From a candidate division WOR-3 bacterium (GTDB lineage: Bacteria; Hydrothermota; Tepidihabitantia; Tepidihabitantales; Tepidihabitantaceae): 64,000 nucleotides of DNA. The DNA is taken from the NCBI GenBank assembly GCA_039801085.1, contig JBDRTY010000002.1:1-64000 (forward strand). The letters run 5' to 3'. How positions within the stretch are numbered: position 1 is the stretch's first letter; every line of letters begins with the position of its first letter. The notes under the pieces were generated by a model. It did no database searches. It was not told where the DNA came from and saw nothing but the letters and a program-made list of their open reading frames with translations. Positions 18,406 through 27,033 of this stretch are shown here, in pieces. A program made the translations under genes and the position numbers.

Positions 18406-19046
18406 CGATTTACCCTGCCCGTCTGGGGTTGGTACTGCAACCCGCCACCGATGCTCACCCCGGGTTCACTCCAGAATCCCCAGGGCAGGTTCACCCGGCC
18501 GCCGATCTGCAGCCGCCAGTTCCGGTTCAGATAAACCGTGCCTGTAAGCCCTGCTCCGATCCCCCTCAACCCAAGCCCGAAGTTTCCGGAATAAAACCGG
18601 TTAAAATCATAAAGAAAGTTCAGGTCAAATATCCCGGTGCCGATGCTGGGCATAAGTGCACCCCTTCTGCCGGTTCTGATTTTCAATCCGAGATTGATGT
18701 CATAAATCAGAGGATTCAGTGCCAGTGACTCATATGGTGCATTTGGTGGACCGAAGAGCCAGGTGCCATATCCCAGCGAACCCTCAAGCACCAGCCCGAC
18801 CTGACGGTTGATCCCGTAACCCAGCCGGGCGGTCACAATTCCGTCAAGATAGTAATCAAGATAAGGCATTCCCAGCGGCGGGTCCCAGACTATGGGATAG
18901 CCCGAAGGGGCGATGCCCGTCCCGACTCCCGCACCCAGCAGAAACGAGGGCCCGGGGTTAATTTCAGCACGATCATAAACCGGAACCGAACAGGATATTG
19001 CCATGCACAACAGCCCTGCTGCCAGCCAGCAGACCACCGGTTTCAT
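18402..19046 (-). CDS. Lipoprotein or outer-membrane beta-barrel-like protein
   Basis: This 214-residue protein has a signal peptide ending in a lipobox-like AISC at residues 17-20. The rest alternates glycine and aromatic residues in short strands (LGYGINRQVGLVLEGSLGYG, GLGLRGIGAGLTGTVYL), as in small outer-membrane barrels such as OmpW-like or porin-family proteins. It either anchors as a lipoprotein or inserts as a barrel. Family unknown. Confidence 0.65.
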   Translation of the reverse strand: MKPVVCWLAAGLLCMAISCSVPVYDRAEINPGPSFLLGAGVGTGIAPSGYPIVWDPPLGMPYLDYYLDGIVTARLGYGINRQVGLVLEGSLGYGTWLFGPPNAPYESLALNPLIYDINLGLKIRTGRRGALMPSIGTGIFDLNFLYDFNRFYSGNFGLGLRGIGAGLTGTVYLNRNWRLQIGGRVNLPWGFWSEPGVSIGGGLQYQPQTGRVNR

Positions 19047-19076
19047 ATGACCTCCTTTTTGAGCCGTCTGCCCAAC

Positions 19077-19104
19077 AGGATAACCCCATTATGTTTCCGG
19101 TCAA
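19077..19104 (-). promoter_or_regulatory. Promoter of the 18402-19046 gene
   Basis: TTGACC (19104-19099), 16-nt spacer, TATCCT (19082-19077). It is followed by an AAAGGAGG ribosome binding site and an ATG at 19046. Confidence 0.5.
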
Positions 19105-19123
19105 CAAAACTGACAGATTTTTC

Positions 19124-19151
19124 TTGACAATGTCCAGTGAAGAGCTACTAT
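19124..19151 (+). promoter_or_regulatory. Sigma-70-type promoter of the CHRD gene
   Basis: TTGACA (19124-19129), 16-nt spacer, TACTAT (19146-19151), then a leader of about 35 nt with AAGGAGG before the GTG at 19194. It is divergent from the neighbouring lipoprotein promoter. Confidence 0.7.
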
Positions 19152-19193
19152 CTGTGCAGGTAAGCGGTCAAGAATCAGAAAAGGAGGTTCAGG

Positions 19194-19673
19194 GTGCCGA
19201 AGATCAGTTCCATAGTATTTTTTCTGCTGGCAATTTTATTCTCTGCTGCTTGTGCTGATGCCAGCTATTCTGCCCAGCTGACCGGTAATCAGGCGGTCCC
19301 CCCAACCACCAGCAGTGCCAGCGGTGACGCTGTTTTTACTCCGAACCGTGATAACACTGAGCTCAGATGCAGGGTGACAGTAAATAACCTTTATAATGAC
19401 GGACTGCTTGAGGCTGCGCTTTATCTTGGCAAACCGGGCGAACCTGCCCAGCCGGATATGAAGGTTGCAGTCCTGCCGATCACCCGCTCCCTCAAGCGGG
19501 GAATCTATAATGGTATCCTCTCACAGACCACGCTCACCGATGCGGATCTCCAGGGGCCTCTTGCCGGACACAAAGTTGAAACGCTGATTTTCGCCATGAG
19601 CATGGGCAAGGTTTTCATCAATATTTCATCTGGCAGTTATCCTGAGGGCGAAATCCGGGGACAGATTCAGTAG
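19194..19673 (+). CDS. Secreted CHRD domain protein
   Basis: This 159-residue protein has a signal peptide ending near ...FSAACADA and one CHRD (chordin-like) domain: LTGNQAVPPTTSSASGDAVF, the central beta strands and a terminal SYPEGEIRGQI. In bacteria this domain is found in exported proteins of unknown biochemical role. The start is GTG 19194 with AAGGAGG seven nt upstream. A cysteine in SAAC could make it a lipoprotein. Confidence 0.85.
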   Translation: MPKISSIVFFLLAILFSAACADASYSAQLTGNQAVPPTTSSASGDAVFTPNRDNTELRCRVTVNNLYNDGLLEAALYLGKPGEPAQPDMKVAVLPITRSLKRGIYNGILSQTTLTDADLQGPLAGHKVETLIFAMSMGKVFINISSGSYPEGEIRGQIQ

Positions 19674-19689
19674 CCCGGTAAAACCCTGT

Positions 19690-19718
19690 AAATAAAAACG
19701 GGCAGCTCCATGCTGCCC
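19690..19718 (-). terminator. Intrinsic terminator of the 19744 lipoprotein gene
   Basis: The 7-bp stem GGGCAGC/GCTGCCC (19700-19706, 19712-19718) has loop TCCAT and on the minus strand is followed by a GTTTTTATTT run. Confidence 0.75.
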
Positions 19719-19743
19719 ATATCTCGTTTCAATGTTTTTATAA

Positions 19744-20388
19744 TCACTTGATCGTTGCCGAAGTCAATTCCAGACTGAACTCATAATTTGCGGTCCCATA
19801 GGACTCCTGCCAGTGTGCCTTAACCGGACCGACATTATTTCCATACCACCAGTGCTGAGTAAAAGTCTGGGCTCCCGAGGTAACCGTCTGCTCAACCTTC
19901 CAGGCGCTCCGATATATCCCTGCCGGCACACTCACATCCTCCTGCTGCAGCACCCTGGCAACAGTAAATTCATTAATCCGCCATGTCTTATCCTTTGTTA
20001 GTGGCAGAGCCAGTGTTGTATCCGGTGCGGAGTCGGTTTTGCTTTCATAAGTCAGCAAAAAATCGCCCGTCTCCCGTGCATAGCTGGTATCAACTACAAT
20101 GTAGGTGGTTTCAAATGGAAAATACAGATGTACACTGTTGGTGCTCACCAGCTCAATTACCTCTTCACCCGAATTCAGATTATCCTTTCCTGTCGCTACC
20201 ACCTGTATCGTCATTGTCTGCATGGTATCGGGCTGATCATCAGTAACCGTCAGCATCCGGGCATAACCGCGATAGCTCCAGCTGTTACCTACTGTCAACG
20301 GATAGTAATCCACCTTACTGCCGAAGATATCACAGCTGAGCAACACCAGCCCGGCAATCATCATACCTATTAACCACCATCTTTTCAT
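19744..20388 (-). CDS. Predicted lipoprotein, unknown function
   Basis: This 214-residue protein has a signal peptide and a lipobox (VLLSC, cysteine near residue 19). After it, DYYPLTVGNSWSY resembles the opening of a family of outer lipoproteins whose domain begins YYPLxxGNxW; the rest is beta-rich with a WWYGNNVGPVK motif near the end. The ATG at 20388 has GAAAGGAG before it; the open frame begins seven codons earlier but without that signal. Monocistronic, with its own promoter and terminator. Confidence 0.75.
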   Translation of the reverse strand: MKRWWLIGMMIAGLVLLSCDIFGSKVDYYPLTVGNSWSYRGYARMLTVTDDQPDTMQTMTIQVVATGKDNLNSGEEVIELVSTNSVHLYFPFETTYIVVDTSYARETGDFLLTYESKTDSAPDTTLALPLTKDKTWRINEFTVARVLQQEDVSVPAGIYRSAWKVEQTVTSGAQTFTQHWWYGNNVGPVKAHWQESYGTANYEFSLELTSATIK

Positions 20389-20409
20389 AACACTCCTTTC
20401 CTTTAGCAA

Positions 20410-20438
20410 ATTATACCCATTTCCTGCCCGCCGGTCAA
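20410..20438 (-). promoter_or_regulatory. Consensus sigma-70-type promoter of the lipoprotein gene
   Basis: TTGACC (20438-20433), 17-nt spacer, TATAAT (20415-20410), with the start expected about 15 nt before the ATG at 20388. Confidence 0.8.
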
Positions 20439-20826
20439 GTGTAATTACAAAACATCATCCGCAAACACACCATCCCCCTCCACAAAAGCAAAACAATCGG
20501 TGTTTCTGTGATATCTATTTATAATTATATATTAACACATAACTGTATTTGGTTTTGTTTATTTAAGTCTTTATCTGTTAAGTTGTTATATCAAACTTCG
20601 TCTCTACCCACCCGGCAGTATAGGGGACCGTGCCAGCAGGTGCGGAAATTTATTTTATTGTGATATATGATTTCTCTCCAGTTTTAGGGCAATTTTCTGG
20701 ATTTTTGTAACGGTTTATTATTGGTGTTACGCTTTGCCGGTATTGCTTTCCCCTGAATTTTGCGCAGGTTTTATCAGTTCTCCCCTGTTTTATGATTGAA
20801 ACCTCTTCATTCCCATTTCAGCTATG
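20439..20826. other. AT-rich intergenic region without a recognised gene
   Basis: About 390 bp of markedly AT-rich DNA separate two divergent promoters. I see no open frame with a ribosome binding site, no strong inverted repeat with a U-run and no tRNA. A weak GTAAC/GTTAC inverted repeat occurs near 20710-20730. It may hold regulatory sites for galE, but none could be defined. Confidence 0.5.
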
Positions 20827-20855
20827 TTTGCCTTGGCAATTTCCGATGCTATATT
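20827..20855 (+). promoter_or_regulatory. Promoter of galE, leaderless type
   Basis: TTTGCC (20827-20832), 17-nt spacer, TATATT (20850-20855), then 7 nt to the ATG at 20863. The -35 box is weak but the spacing matches other leaderless starts in the window. Confidence 0.55.
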
Positions 20856-20862
20856 TGAAACG

Positions 20863-21837
20863 ATGAAGGTGCTGGTAACCGGTGGTGCCGGCTATATCGG
20901 CAGTGTCTGTACCCGGCTGCTGGTGGACGCCGGTTATGAGGTCGTTGTAATTGACAATCTGTCTCATGGCCACCGGTCTGCGGTCAGTCCTTCTGCGCGG
21001 CTCGTTATTGCCGACCTCGGTGATCCGGCAGTACTGGACCGTGTCATCATGGAGGAGAAACCGGATGCGGTCATGCACTTTGCCGGCAGGATTGAGGTTG
21101 AGGAGTCGATGCGCCAGCCGGATCTCTATTTCTATGCCAATGTCGCCTGCGGAATCAATCTGCTGAACTCGTGCCTCCGTTACCGGATAAACAGATTCAT
21201 TTTCTCCTCCACCGCAGCAGTTTATGGTGTACCGGAAACTGTTCCCCTCACTGAGGAGATGCCCCAGAACCCGGCAAACCCCTATGGCGCATCAAAGAGG
21301 ATTTTTGAGCAGCTGCTTGAAGCCTATTCCCGGGCAAGCAATCTCCGCTACTGCACGCTCCGGTATTTCAATGTTGCGGGCGCCTATGCCGGTCTGGGAG
21401 AGGACCACCGGCCTGAGACCCATCTGATTCCGAGGATTCTGCGTTCAGTTCTGAATCCGGGGGAAACCTTCAGAATTTACGGCGACGACTACCCTACTCC
21501 GGACGGGACCTGCATCCGGGACTATATCCATGTTTATGATCTTGCCCGCGCCCATCTGCTCGCCCTGGAGGCGCTGGATCGGCACAACCTCGTCTACAAC
21601 CTCGGTTCTGAACACGGTTACAGCGTCCGGGAGGTTTTTGGCGCTGCGGAGAAAGTAACGGGAAGAAAGATAAAATATGAGATTGCCCCAAAAAGACCGG
21701 GGGACGTGCCGGTCCTGGTTGCCTCTGCCCGGAAGATCCGGACTGAACTCGGCTGGCAACCGCAGTTGACCCTTGGAGATATGCTGCGCGACGCCTGGGA
21801 GTGGCACCAGAAACATCCCCACGGTTATCCGGACTGA
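20863..21837 (+). CDS. galE: UDP-glucose 4-epimerase
   Basis: This 324-residue short-chain dehydrogenase-type epimerase interconverts UDP-glucose and UDP-galactose for surface polysaccharides. The NAD-binding GGAGYIGS lies at the N terminus, S-S-T-A-A-V-Y-G carries the catalytic serine region, YGASK has the Tyr-x-x-x-Lys pair, and YFNVAGAY is the family block. The open frame begins 13 codons upstream, but the family starts at MKVLVTGGAGYIG, and the promoter -10 box lies inside the extra stretch, so I use the ATG at 20863. It stands alone; other sugar enzymes may be elsewhere. Confidence 0.92.
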   Translation: MKVLVTGGAGYIGSVCTRLLVDAGYEVVVIDNLSHGHRSAVSPSARLVIADLGDPAVLDRVIMEEKPDAVMHFAGRIEVEESMRQPDLYFYANVACGINLLNSCLRYRINRFIFSSTAAVYGVPETVPLTEEMPQNPANPYGASKRIFEQLLEAYSRASNLRYCTLRYFNVAGAYAGLGEDHRPETHLIPRILRSVLNPGETFRIYGDDYPTPDGTCIRDYIHVYDLARAHLLALEALDRHNLVYNLGSEHGYSVREVFGAAEKVTGRKIKYEIAPKRPGDVPVLVASARKIRTELGWQPQLTLGDMLRDAWEWHQKHPHGYPD

Positions 21838-21838
21838 C

Positions 21839-21871
21839 AAAAAAAGGGCGGAAGACATCAGCCTTCCGCCC
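21839..21871 (-). terminator. Intrinsic terminator of the subtilase gene
   Basis: The 9-bp stem GGGCGGAAG/CTTCCGCCC (21846-21854, 21863-21871) is followed on the minus strand by a run of seven T (21845-21839). It also lies just after galE. Confidence 0.8.
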
Positions 21872-21888
21872 GGATTGCGTAATTCAGC

Positions 21889-24618
21889 TTATCTTGTCCG
21901 GATCAGCTTTTTTGTCAGTGATACCGCCCCCGAACTCAGCCTCAGATAGAACACGCCATAACCCAGACTGCGGTTATGATCATCGGTGCCGTCCCAGAGT
22001 GCAGTATGATAGCCGGCCGGTTGCTCACCACTCACCAGGGTCCGGACCAGCTCACCGGTCACTGAGAAAATCTGAATCTGCACCCGCGCCGCTCCGGGCA
22101 GACCGTAGCGGACCATGGTAGCACCGGAGAACGGATTGGGCTGAATGGCTCCCAGCGTCAGCCGTGCCGGCACAGCCCTGCCTTCCCTGACACCGGTCAC
22201 CGGCACCACCTCCAATGAGTCAACCTGGAGGTCGTTTCCGGTATTGACGTCACCGGCAAGCATCGTTGAGCACCGGACAACAAATGTCCCGATCGTAAGC
22301 GCCTGCCAGGGGTTAAAGCTGAGTGTTTCCATACCGCCGGCATTGATTACCAGCGCCTGGGTATCAGCATAACCGGGGATGATCTCGAACCGGACCGCCA
22401 CACTTTCCGCCTGGGGACCGATATTGACCACGAGCGCCTGCGGGGTGACAGTCGTGCCCGAGTCAATCACCCCCACCGGTGCAAAAATCGTTCTGACCCC
22501 GGCATCGTGAATTACCGTCGGTGGTGTGGTTACATCGCCGGTGATCGTCCAAGCAAAGGGCTGTCGGGCAGCAGTTGCCACATTGCGGGCATAGACCCGG
22601 ATCGTCCAGAGCCCGGTGTCCGGGGCGTTCACCCGGCAGCACTCCTCAACATTAACCGAGTCCCAGCCGGTAGGATTAGGTACTGACTGACCTCCTGAAT
22701 ATTTATTGCCATGATAGGATACCCCGGTCGGTGAGACCAGCTCCAGATCCAGATTGTTTACCAGGGTCGGGTTGGCATTCGGAGCAGCCGCGGTGTCGGT
22801 CCAGACCAGTGCCACCCGCAATGGAATTGCTGAGTTGACCAAAAACTGCTCCTCCTTGTACTCACCGGTCGCCAGTCCGGAGGTGTCGTCCTTAAGCAGC
22901 AGTTTTCTGGTTTCGCCGGCAAAGTAAAGCACCGAATCCGCATCAATCCTGCCCCAGCCGATATTGTTATCCGGTGGTGTATAGGAACCGATGTTCGGAT
23001 CGCAGGATACGATCGCCATCGAGCGTAAGAGGGCTGCGGAAATGTAGCTTAGCCGGTTTTCGGGCACCGGCTCACCGGTCGGATAATAACCCTCCTGAAG
23101 ATAACAGCGTAAAAGCCCGATTGTTCCCGAAACTGCGGGTGTCGCCATTGAGGTGCCGTCCATCGACTGGTAGGTGTTAGTGCCGGTTCTTGTTGCGGAA
23201 TACACACCTTCGCCCGGTGCCATCACGGTCGGCTTGAGCCTGCCATCCTGGGTTGGACCACGACTGGAAAAACTGGCGATCGCATTGGCAGCGGACCCGT
23301 TCTGAGTCGCTCCTACTGTAAGCACATTCTTGGCGATCCCCGGGTTCCGGATCCGACGGGTTGAATACTCGTTACCCGCAGCCATGATATTCAGGAAGTC
23401 CTTGTAAGCCCAGGCAAAGGCATCAGTTGAAGCATCCTGCAACAGATATGTGCCGCTGGAATTCGACCATCCCCAAGAGCCGGAATGCTGCCGGATCGGC
23501 CGCAGGGAATCAGGCAGACCCCGACCAAAATAGACCGTATCCCACAGGCTCCAGAGATCGTTGCCGAGGACAAAGCTGGTGCCGTTCGTCAAATCAACAA
23601 AGTAAAGCCTGCCCTTGATGGACATCCCGTCATAAAAGCTGGTGCCACCCGTAACTGAGTCATCGCCTGCGACCGTGCCGTTAACATGTGATCCATGATA
23701 CTGCCCCTCAGTCACATCTGCGGTGCCGTAACGCTTATAGGCAACAACCTTCCGGTGTTCAGGCCAGACACCGGGCGGAGTTACGCTCATTGCCGGATCC
23801 CGGAACATATCATGCCCGAGATTAATCCCGGTATCAGTGGTAGACATGATTACACCCTGTCCCCGGACCCCGTTGCGCCATACCGGTCTGGCAGCCAGCG
23901 ATGTGTCCGGTGGCGCGGTGGCACGCCAGCCGGACTGGAGGACCCACTGGCAGTTGTTATTTGCGGTTGTGGGCTCGGTCCACTCCTGAACCCAGAACAC
24001 CTCAGGCAGACGGGCAAGAGCAGGAATCGTCCAGCTGGTCACCGTACCCTGAATCACGGTGCCGAACGGACTGGTGCTGACCAAAGCCACCCTGCCGCCG
24101 GTATTAGTAATCAGTTCAACCACCGGTTCCGGCTTTTCACCTGGTGTTACCAGAATCGCAATGTCAGCTGTGCCGGAATGGTCCAGGAGTCCGGCCTGGA
24201 TCTTGTATGCGGGGTGGAAAAGTCCAATCCAGTTAACAAACTCCAGTTCTGAAAGCACCCGCCGATCATTAGAACTGAGTTTTGCCACGGTGGCATAATT
24301 GGGCAGATAACCGATGGTTTTTATTCCCAGCCGATCCAGCTGCTCAAGCCAGCTCCGCCGGACCGGACCCCGGAATTGAATAATATGATAAGCCTGCCCG
24401 TCTGCCGGTGGTGTGGCACGCAGTTCAGCCGGAACTACCGGCTCCCCATGCCGGGTGTCAATCACATACCCGTTGCTGAAACTAATATAGTTTTGCTCAT
24501 CACCTGCGGCCGGTTCAAACCGGTATACCGGACCCATACTGTAATGGTCCTGGGTGCGGGCAAAAAGCGAGGACAGCGCCACGAACATGCTCAGGGCGCA
24601 ATACAGAATCAACTTCAC
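21889..24618 (-). CDS. Secreted subtilisin-like serine protease (S8) with sorting domain
   Basis: This 909-residue protease has a signal peptide (MKLILYCALSMFVALSSLFA). The catalytic triad is visible: Asp in STTDTGI, His in HGSHVNGTVAG and Ser in GTSMATPAVSG, with an oxyanion-region MAAGN block. An R-x-x-G-x-x-x-x-x-Y-L-x-x-Y-A-x-V inhibitor-like prodomain precedes the catalytic domain (about 90-130). A proprotein-convertase P-like domain and CARDB-like module follow, and the final 90 residues are a FlgD-Ig/sorting module. The start is GTG 24618 with AAGGAGG upstream. It is likely surface-exposed or secreted and degrades external protein. Confidence 0.9.
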   Translation of the reverse strand: MKLILYCALSMFVALSSLFARTQDHYSMGPVYRFEPAAGDEQNYISFSNGYVIDTRHGEPVVPAELRATPPADGQAYHIIQFRGPVRRSWLEQLDRLGIKTIGYLPNYATVAKLSSNDRRVLSELEFVNWIGLFHPAYKIQAGLLDHSGTADIAILVTPGEKPEPVVELITNTGGRVALVSTSPFGTVIQGTVTSWTIPALARLPEVFWVQEWTEPTTANNNCQWVLQSGWRATAPPDTSLAARPVWRNGVRGQGVIMSTTDTGINLGHDMFRDPAMSVTPPGVWPEHRKVVAYKRYGTADVTEGQYHGSHVNGTVAGDDSVTGGTSFYDGMSIKGRLYFVDLTNGTSFVLGNDLWSLWDTVYFGRGLPDSLRPIRQHSGSWGWSNSSGTYLLQDASTDAFAWAYKDFLNIMAAGNEYSTRRIRNPGIAKNVLTVGATQNGSAANAIASFSSRGPTQDGRLKPTVMAPGEGVYSATRTGTNTYQSMDGTSMATPAVSGTIGLLRCYLQEGYYPTGEPVPENRLSYISAALLRSMAIVSCDPNIGSYTPPDNNIGWGRIDADSVLYFAGETRKLLLKDDTSGLATGEYKEEQFLVNSAIPLRVALVWTDTAAAPNANPTLVNNLDLELVSPTGVSYHGNKYSGGQSVPNPTGWDSVNVEECCRVNAPDTGLWTIRVYARNVATAARQPFAWTITGDVTTPPTVIHDAGVRTIFAPVGVIDSGTTVTPQALVVNIGPQAESVAVRFEIIPGYADTQALVINAGGMETLSFNPWQALTIGTFVVRCSTMLAGDVNTGNDLQVDSLEVVPVTGVREGRAVPARLTLGAIQPNPFSGATMVRYGLPGAARVQIQIFSVTGELVRTLVSGEQPAGYHTALWDGTDDHNRSLGYGVFYLRLSSGAVSLTKKLIRTR

Positions 24619-24697
24619 ATTACCTCCTTAAAAATTTACCAATTATTATTAATTTTACTATACATTTCACCCCGGTCAAAATAAACTCCTAAAAAAC

Positions 24698-24725
24698 TTG
24701 ACTCCGGATTTCCAATTGTTAATCT
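24698..24725 (+). promoter_or_regulatory. Promoter of the M23 peptidase gene, leaderless type
   Basis: TTGACT (24698-24703), 16-nt spacer, TAATCT (24720-24725), 6 nt to the GTG start at 24732. No ribosome binding site can fit. Confidence 0.65.
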
Positions 24726-24731
24726 GCTATT

Positions 24732-25595
24732 GTGGAAAGGCTTCAGGTTCTGGTTACCCTGACCCGCCGGAACAAGGCATTGAGCCTTTCCATTCCCCTC
24801 CACTATATATATATTACAGTAGCGGTAATCTTCGGCTTTTTGTTTTTCAGTGGTGCGGTAACCAGGTTTATCATCACCCGTTTTACCCAGCGGGGTCTGC
24901 TTAACCGGCTGATTGCAGAAAACAACATCCTGAACCAGAAACTGGCTGCCTATACTGCGGCCATGGACAGTTTCCGCCAGTTTCTGGCCTTTACCGAGCA
25001 GATGGACAACCGGTTCCGCTCCGCGGTCAACCTTCAGCTTGTGCCCGCTGATGTCCGGAAAATGGGGGTAGGTGGTTATCAGCCTGCAACTGTCGCCCCG
25101 GAGGTTGATGAGCTGTTAAGGCGGGCAAATTTTGCCCGTCAGTCGCTTCTGGAGATCGACCGGGCGGTAGCCAACCAGCAGGAACGGATACGCCATCTGC
25201 CTTCCATCTGGCCCGTTCAGGGCTGGGTTACCTCCGGCTTTGGTAACCGGAAAGACCCGTTTTCCGGCAGATACGAGTTCCATGAGGGGATGGACATTGT
25301 TGCACCCCGGGGCACACCGATTGTTGCCACTGCTGACGGCAGGGTCATCTCCTCGGGCTGGCGCGCCGGCTATGGCCTGACCGTAGAAATTGACCACGGC
25401 TGGGGAATCCGCACGTTTTATGCCCACTGCCAGACGGTCCGGGTCAGCCCGGGTAAAATGGTAAAAAGAGGAGAGGTAATCGCTACTGTTGGCGCCACCG
25501 GACTGGCAACCGGCAACCACCTGCATTATGGAATCTTGCTCAATGGCAGGTGGGTGAATCCGGCGGATTACATTCTCACGCCGAAGTTCCGCTGA
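24732..25595 (+). CDS. M23/LytM peptidase with membrane anchor and coiled coil
   Basis: This 287-residue envelope protein has one membrane helix (about 20-45), then a coiled-coil stretch (50-155, with E-N-N-I-L-N-Q-K-L heptads) and a C-terminal LytM/peptidase M23 domain. Zinc ligands are visible as HEGMD and HLHYG, with the intervening FYAHC histidine, so it should be an active glycyl or peptide-crosslink endopeptidase on murein. Its last 28 bp overlap the convergent LTD gene. GTG is the start; the transcript is predicted leaderless. Confidence 0.88.
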   Translation: MERLQVLVTLTRRNKALSLSIPLHYIYITVAVIFGFLFFSGAVTRFIITRFTQRGLLNRLIAENNILNQKLAAYTAAMDSFRQFLAFTEQMDNRFRSAVNLQLVPADVRKMGVGGYQPATVAPEVDELLRRANFARQSLLEIDRAVANQQERIRHLPSIWPVQGWVTSGFGNRKDPFSGRYEFHEGMDIVAPRGTPIVATADGRVISSGWRAGYGLTVEIDHGWGIRTFYAHCQTVRVSPGKMVKRGEVIATVGATGLATGNHLHYGILLNGRWVNPADYILTPKFR

Positions 25596-26845
25596 TCCTG
25601 TCTTCTGATCAGGACGACGGGCAGTTTTGACCGCAACCGCGCATTACCCCGGTAATAATCAAGGACAACCAGATAAATTCCGGCAGGTGCCAGCTGGCCA
25701 TTATCCTGCCGGCCATCCCAGTAGATTATACCCAGAGTTTCGGAAACTGCCTTAGTATCTACCAGTGTCCTGAGCATACGGGCGCCCAAGGTAAAGATCC
25801 GCATCCGCAAACGCCCGCCCGGCTCAGGCAGCCGGTATCTGATTAAGAGACTGTCCTCAAAACCGTCACCATCCGGGCTGAAACTGGGGTTCTGCAGCAT
25901 CAACAATGCTGTGCCCATGTTCGGATTAACCGTAATCCGGGCTATGTTGTTTGCAGTATCCCTGTCGCCCGGCACCAATACCCTCGCCCAGATCTCCTTA
26001 GGCACTGAGGGCATTTCAATCTCAAAGACAAACAGAGACTCCTGCCGCGGACTCATTACCGGCAGTGTAATCTCCTGAATCGGTTCCTCCGGATAATAAA
26101 GGAGTTGCAAATTCCCGGGCGGACTGCTAACATACCCCTGATTACATACACCGACACCAAGACGGAAAGCCTCTCCAGCCCCGGGGAAAATGGTATCCAG
26201 AATCTCAAGTCTTGTCAGCGCCACATCCACCCGCATCGCAACCGCATTCTGCCCGCCAGGAGTACAACCGGCACTGTCCGGACAGACTGCCCAGTTATCC
26301 GGGGCGTCCGGACCGTTGATATCAATCCGTTCCCAGGAATAACCGTCACCCGGGTTGAAGGGAAAGCCGTCATTGAGATTGTCTGGTGTGCCAAAGGTTG
26401 TGGTGTCCTCATACCCGTAAATCAAAACCGGATCATTGACCGCCAGACCGTTACCAATCGTGGTATTACCCACAGTGAGAATCAGGGTTGAGTCGGCAAA
26501 ACGGTATGGCTGAATAAAACCGCCCTGCCCCTCCGGATCGGTATATTCCGGATCCAGGATTACCGCGTAACCACCGGGCTTCAGCCAGGTGGTGCCGATG
26601 AGCACATTAGGATGCCGGATCAGGATTGAGGAATCGGTCCACACCCGGATAACATCCTCGGCGTCGCCATCAGAAATCCGGTAATTAAAAAGGTCAACCG
26701 CCCGACTCCCCGCATTATAAACCTCAACAAACTCATTACGGTCCTCAGGATATCGAGCACCATCCGCACCGGCAGGATTGGACATGACTTCAGTAACAAC
26801 AACCCGGCTTAATATCAAAGCCGCAAGCAGCGTGATGCTTATCAT
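25568..26845 (-). CDS. Secreted lamin-tail domain protein with FlgD-like C-terminal module
   Basis: This 425-residue protein has a short hydrophobic export signal (MISITLLAALILSRVVV), an LTD (lamin-tail) domain at about 20-195 with V-T-E-V-M-S-N-P and NEFVEVYNAG, a CARDB-like stretch and a FlgD-Ig-type module (NPSFSPDGDGFEDSL ... GIIYWDGRQDNGQLAPAGIY). LTD domains occur on bacterial surface proteins, often with nucleases or adhesins. No catalytic motif was seen. The 3' end overlaps the convergent M23 gene by 28 bp. Confidence 0.85.
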   Translation of the reverse strand: MISITLLAALILSRVVVTEVMSNPAGADGARYPEDRNEFVEVYNAGSRAVDLFNYRISDGDAEDVIRVWTDSSILIRHPNVLIGTTWLKPGGYAVILDPEYTDPEGQGGFIQPYRFADSTLILTVGNTTIGNGLAVNDPVLIYGYEDTTTFGTPDNLNDGFPFNPGDGYSWERIDINGPDAPDNWAVCPDSAGCTPGGQNAVAMRVDVALTRLEILDTIFPGAGEAFRLGVGVCNQGYVSSPPGNLQLLYYPEEPIQEITLPVMSPRQESLFVFEIEMPSVPKEIWARVLVPGDRDTANNIARITVNPNMGTALLMLQNPSFSPDGDGFEDSLLIRYRLPEPGGRLRMRIFTLGARMLRTLVDTKAVSETLGIIYWDGRQDNGQLAPAGIYLVVLDYYRGNARLRSKLPVVLIRRQDQRNFGVRM

Positions 26846-26859
26846 CCCGTTTTACCCCT

Positions 26860-26888
26860 ATACTAACCGCAACCGGATCTCAAATCAA
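26860..26888 (-). promoter_or_regulatory. Promoter of the lamin-tail protein gene
   Basis: TTGATT (26888-26883), 17-nt spacer, TAGTAT (26865-26860), 14 nt upstream of the ATG; the leader would be only about 7 nt. Confidence 0.5.
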
Positions 26889-26998
26889 CAATCTCCGCCA
26901 TCGGGCATCGTTTTACAATTTACATAAAATCAATAAGTTACGATCAATGAATCTATTTTTTTTACAGGACCACCGGCCTGTCGGCGCCAACGCATCTC

Positions 26999-27026
26999 TT
27001 GACAATCATTAAAAATCCGGTATATT
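26999..27026 (+). promoter_or_regulatory. Promoter of the GT2-hisC operon, leaderless type
   Basis: TTGACA (26999-27004), 16-nt spacer, TATATT (27021-27026), then exactly 7 nt to the ATG at 27034, so transcription should begin at the start codon. Confidence 0.8.
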
Positions 27027-27033
27027 CAATAAA

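Noticed and set aside
20439-20826. A hidden RNA in the AT-rich gap before galE
   Set aside because: No stem longer than about five pairs and no promoter-terminator pair could be found.
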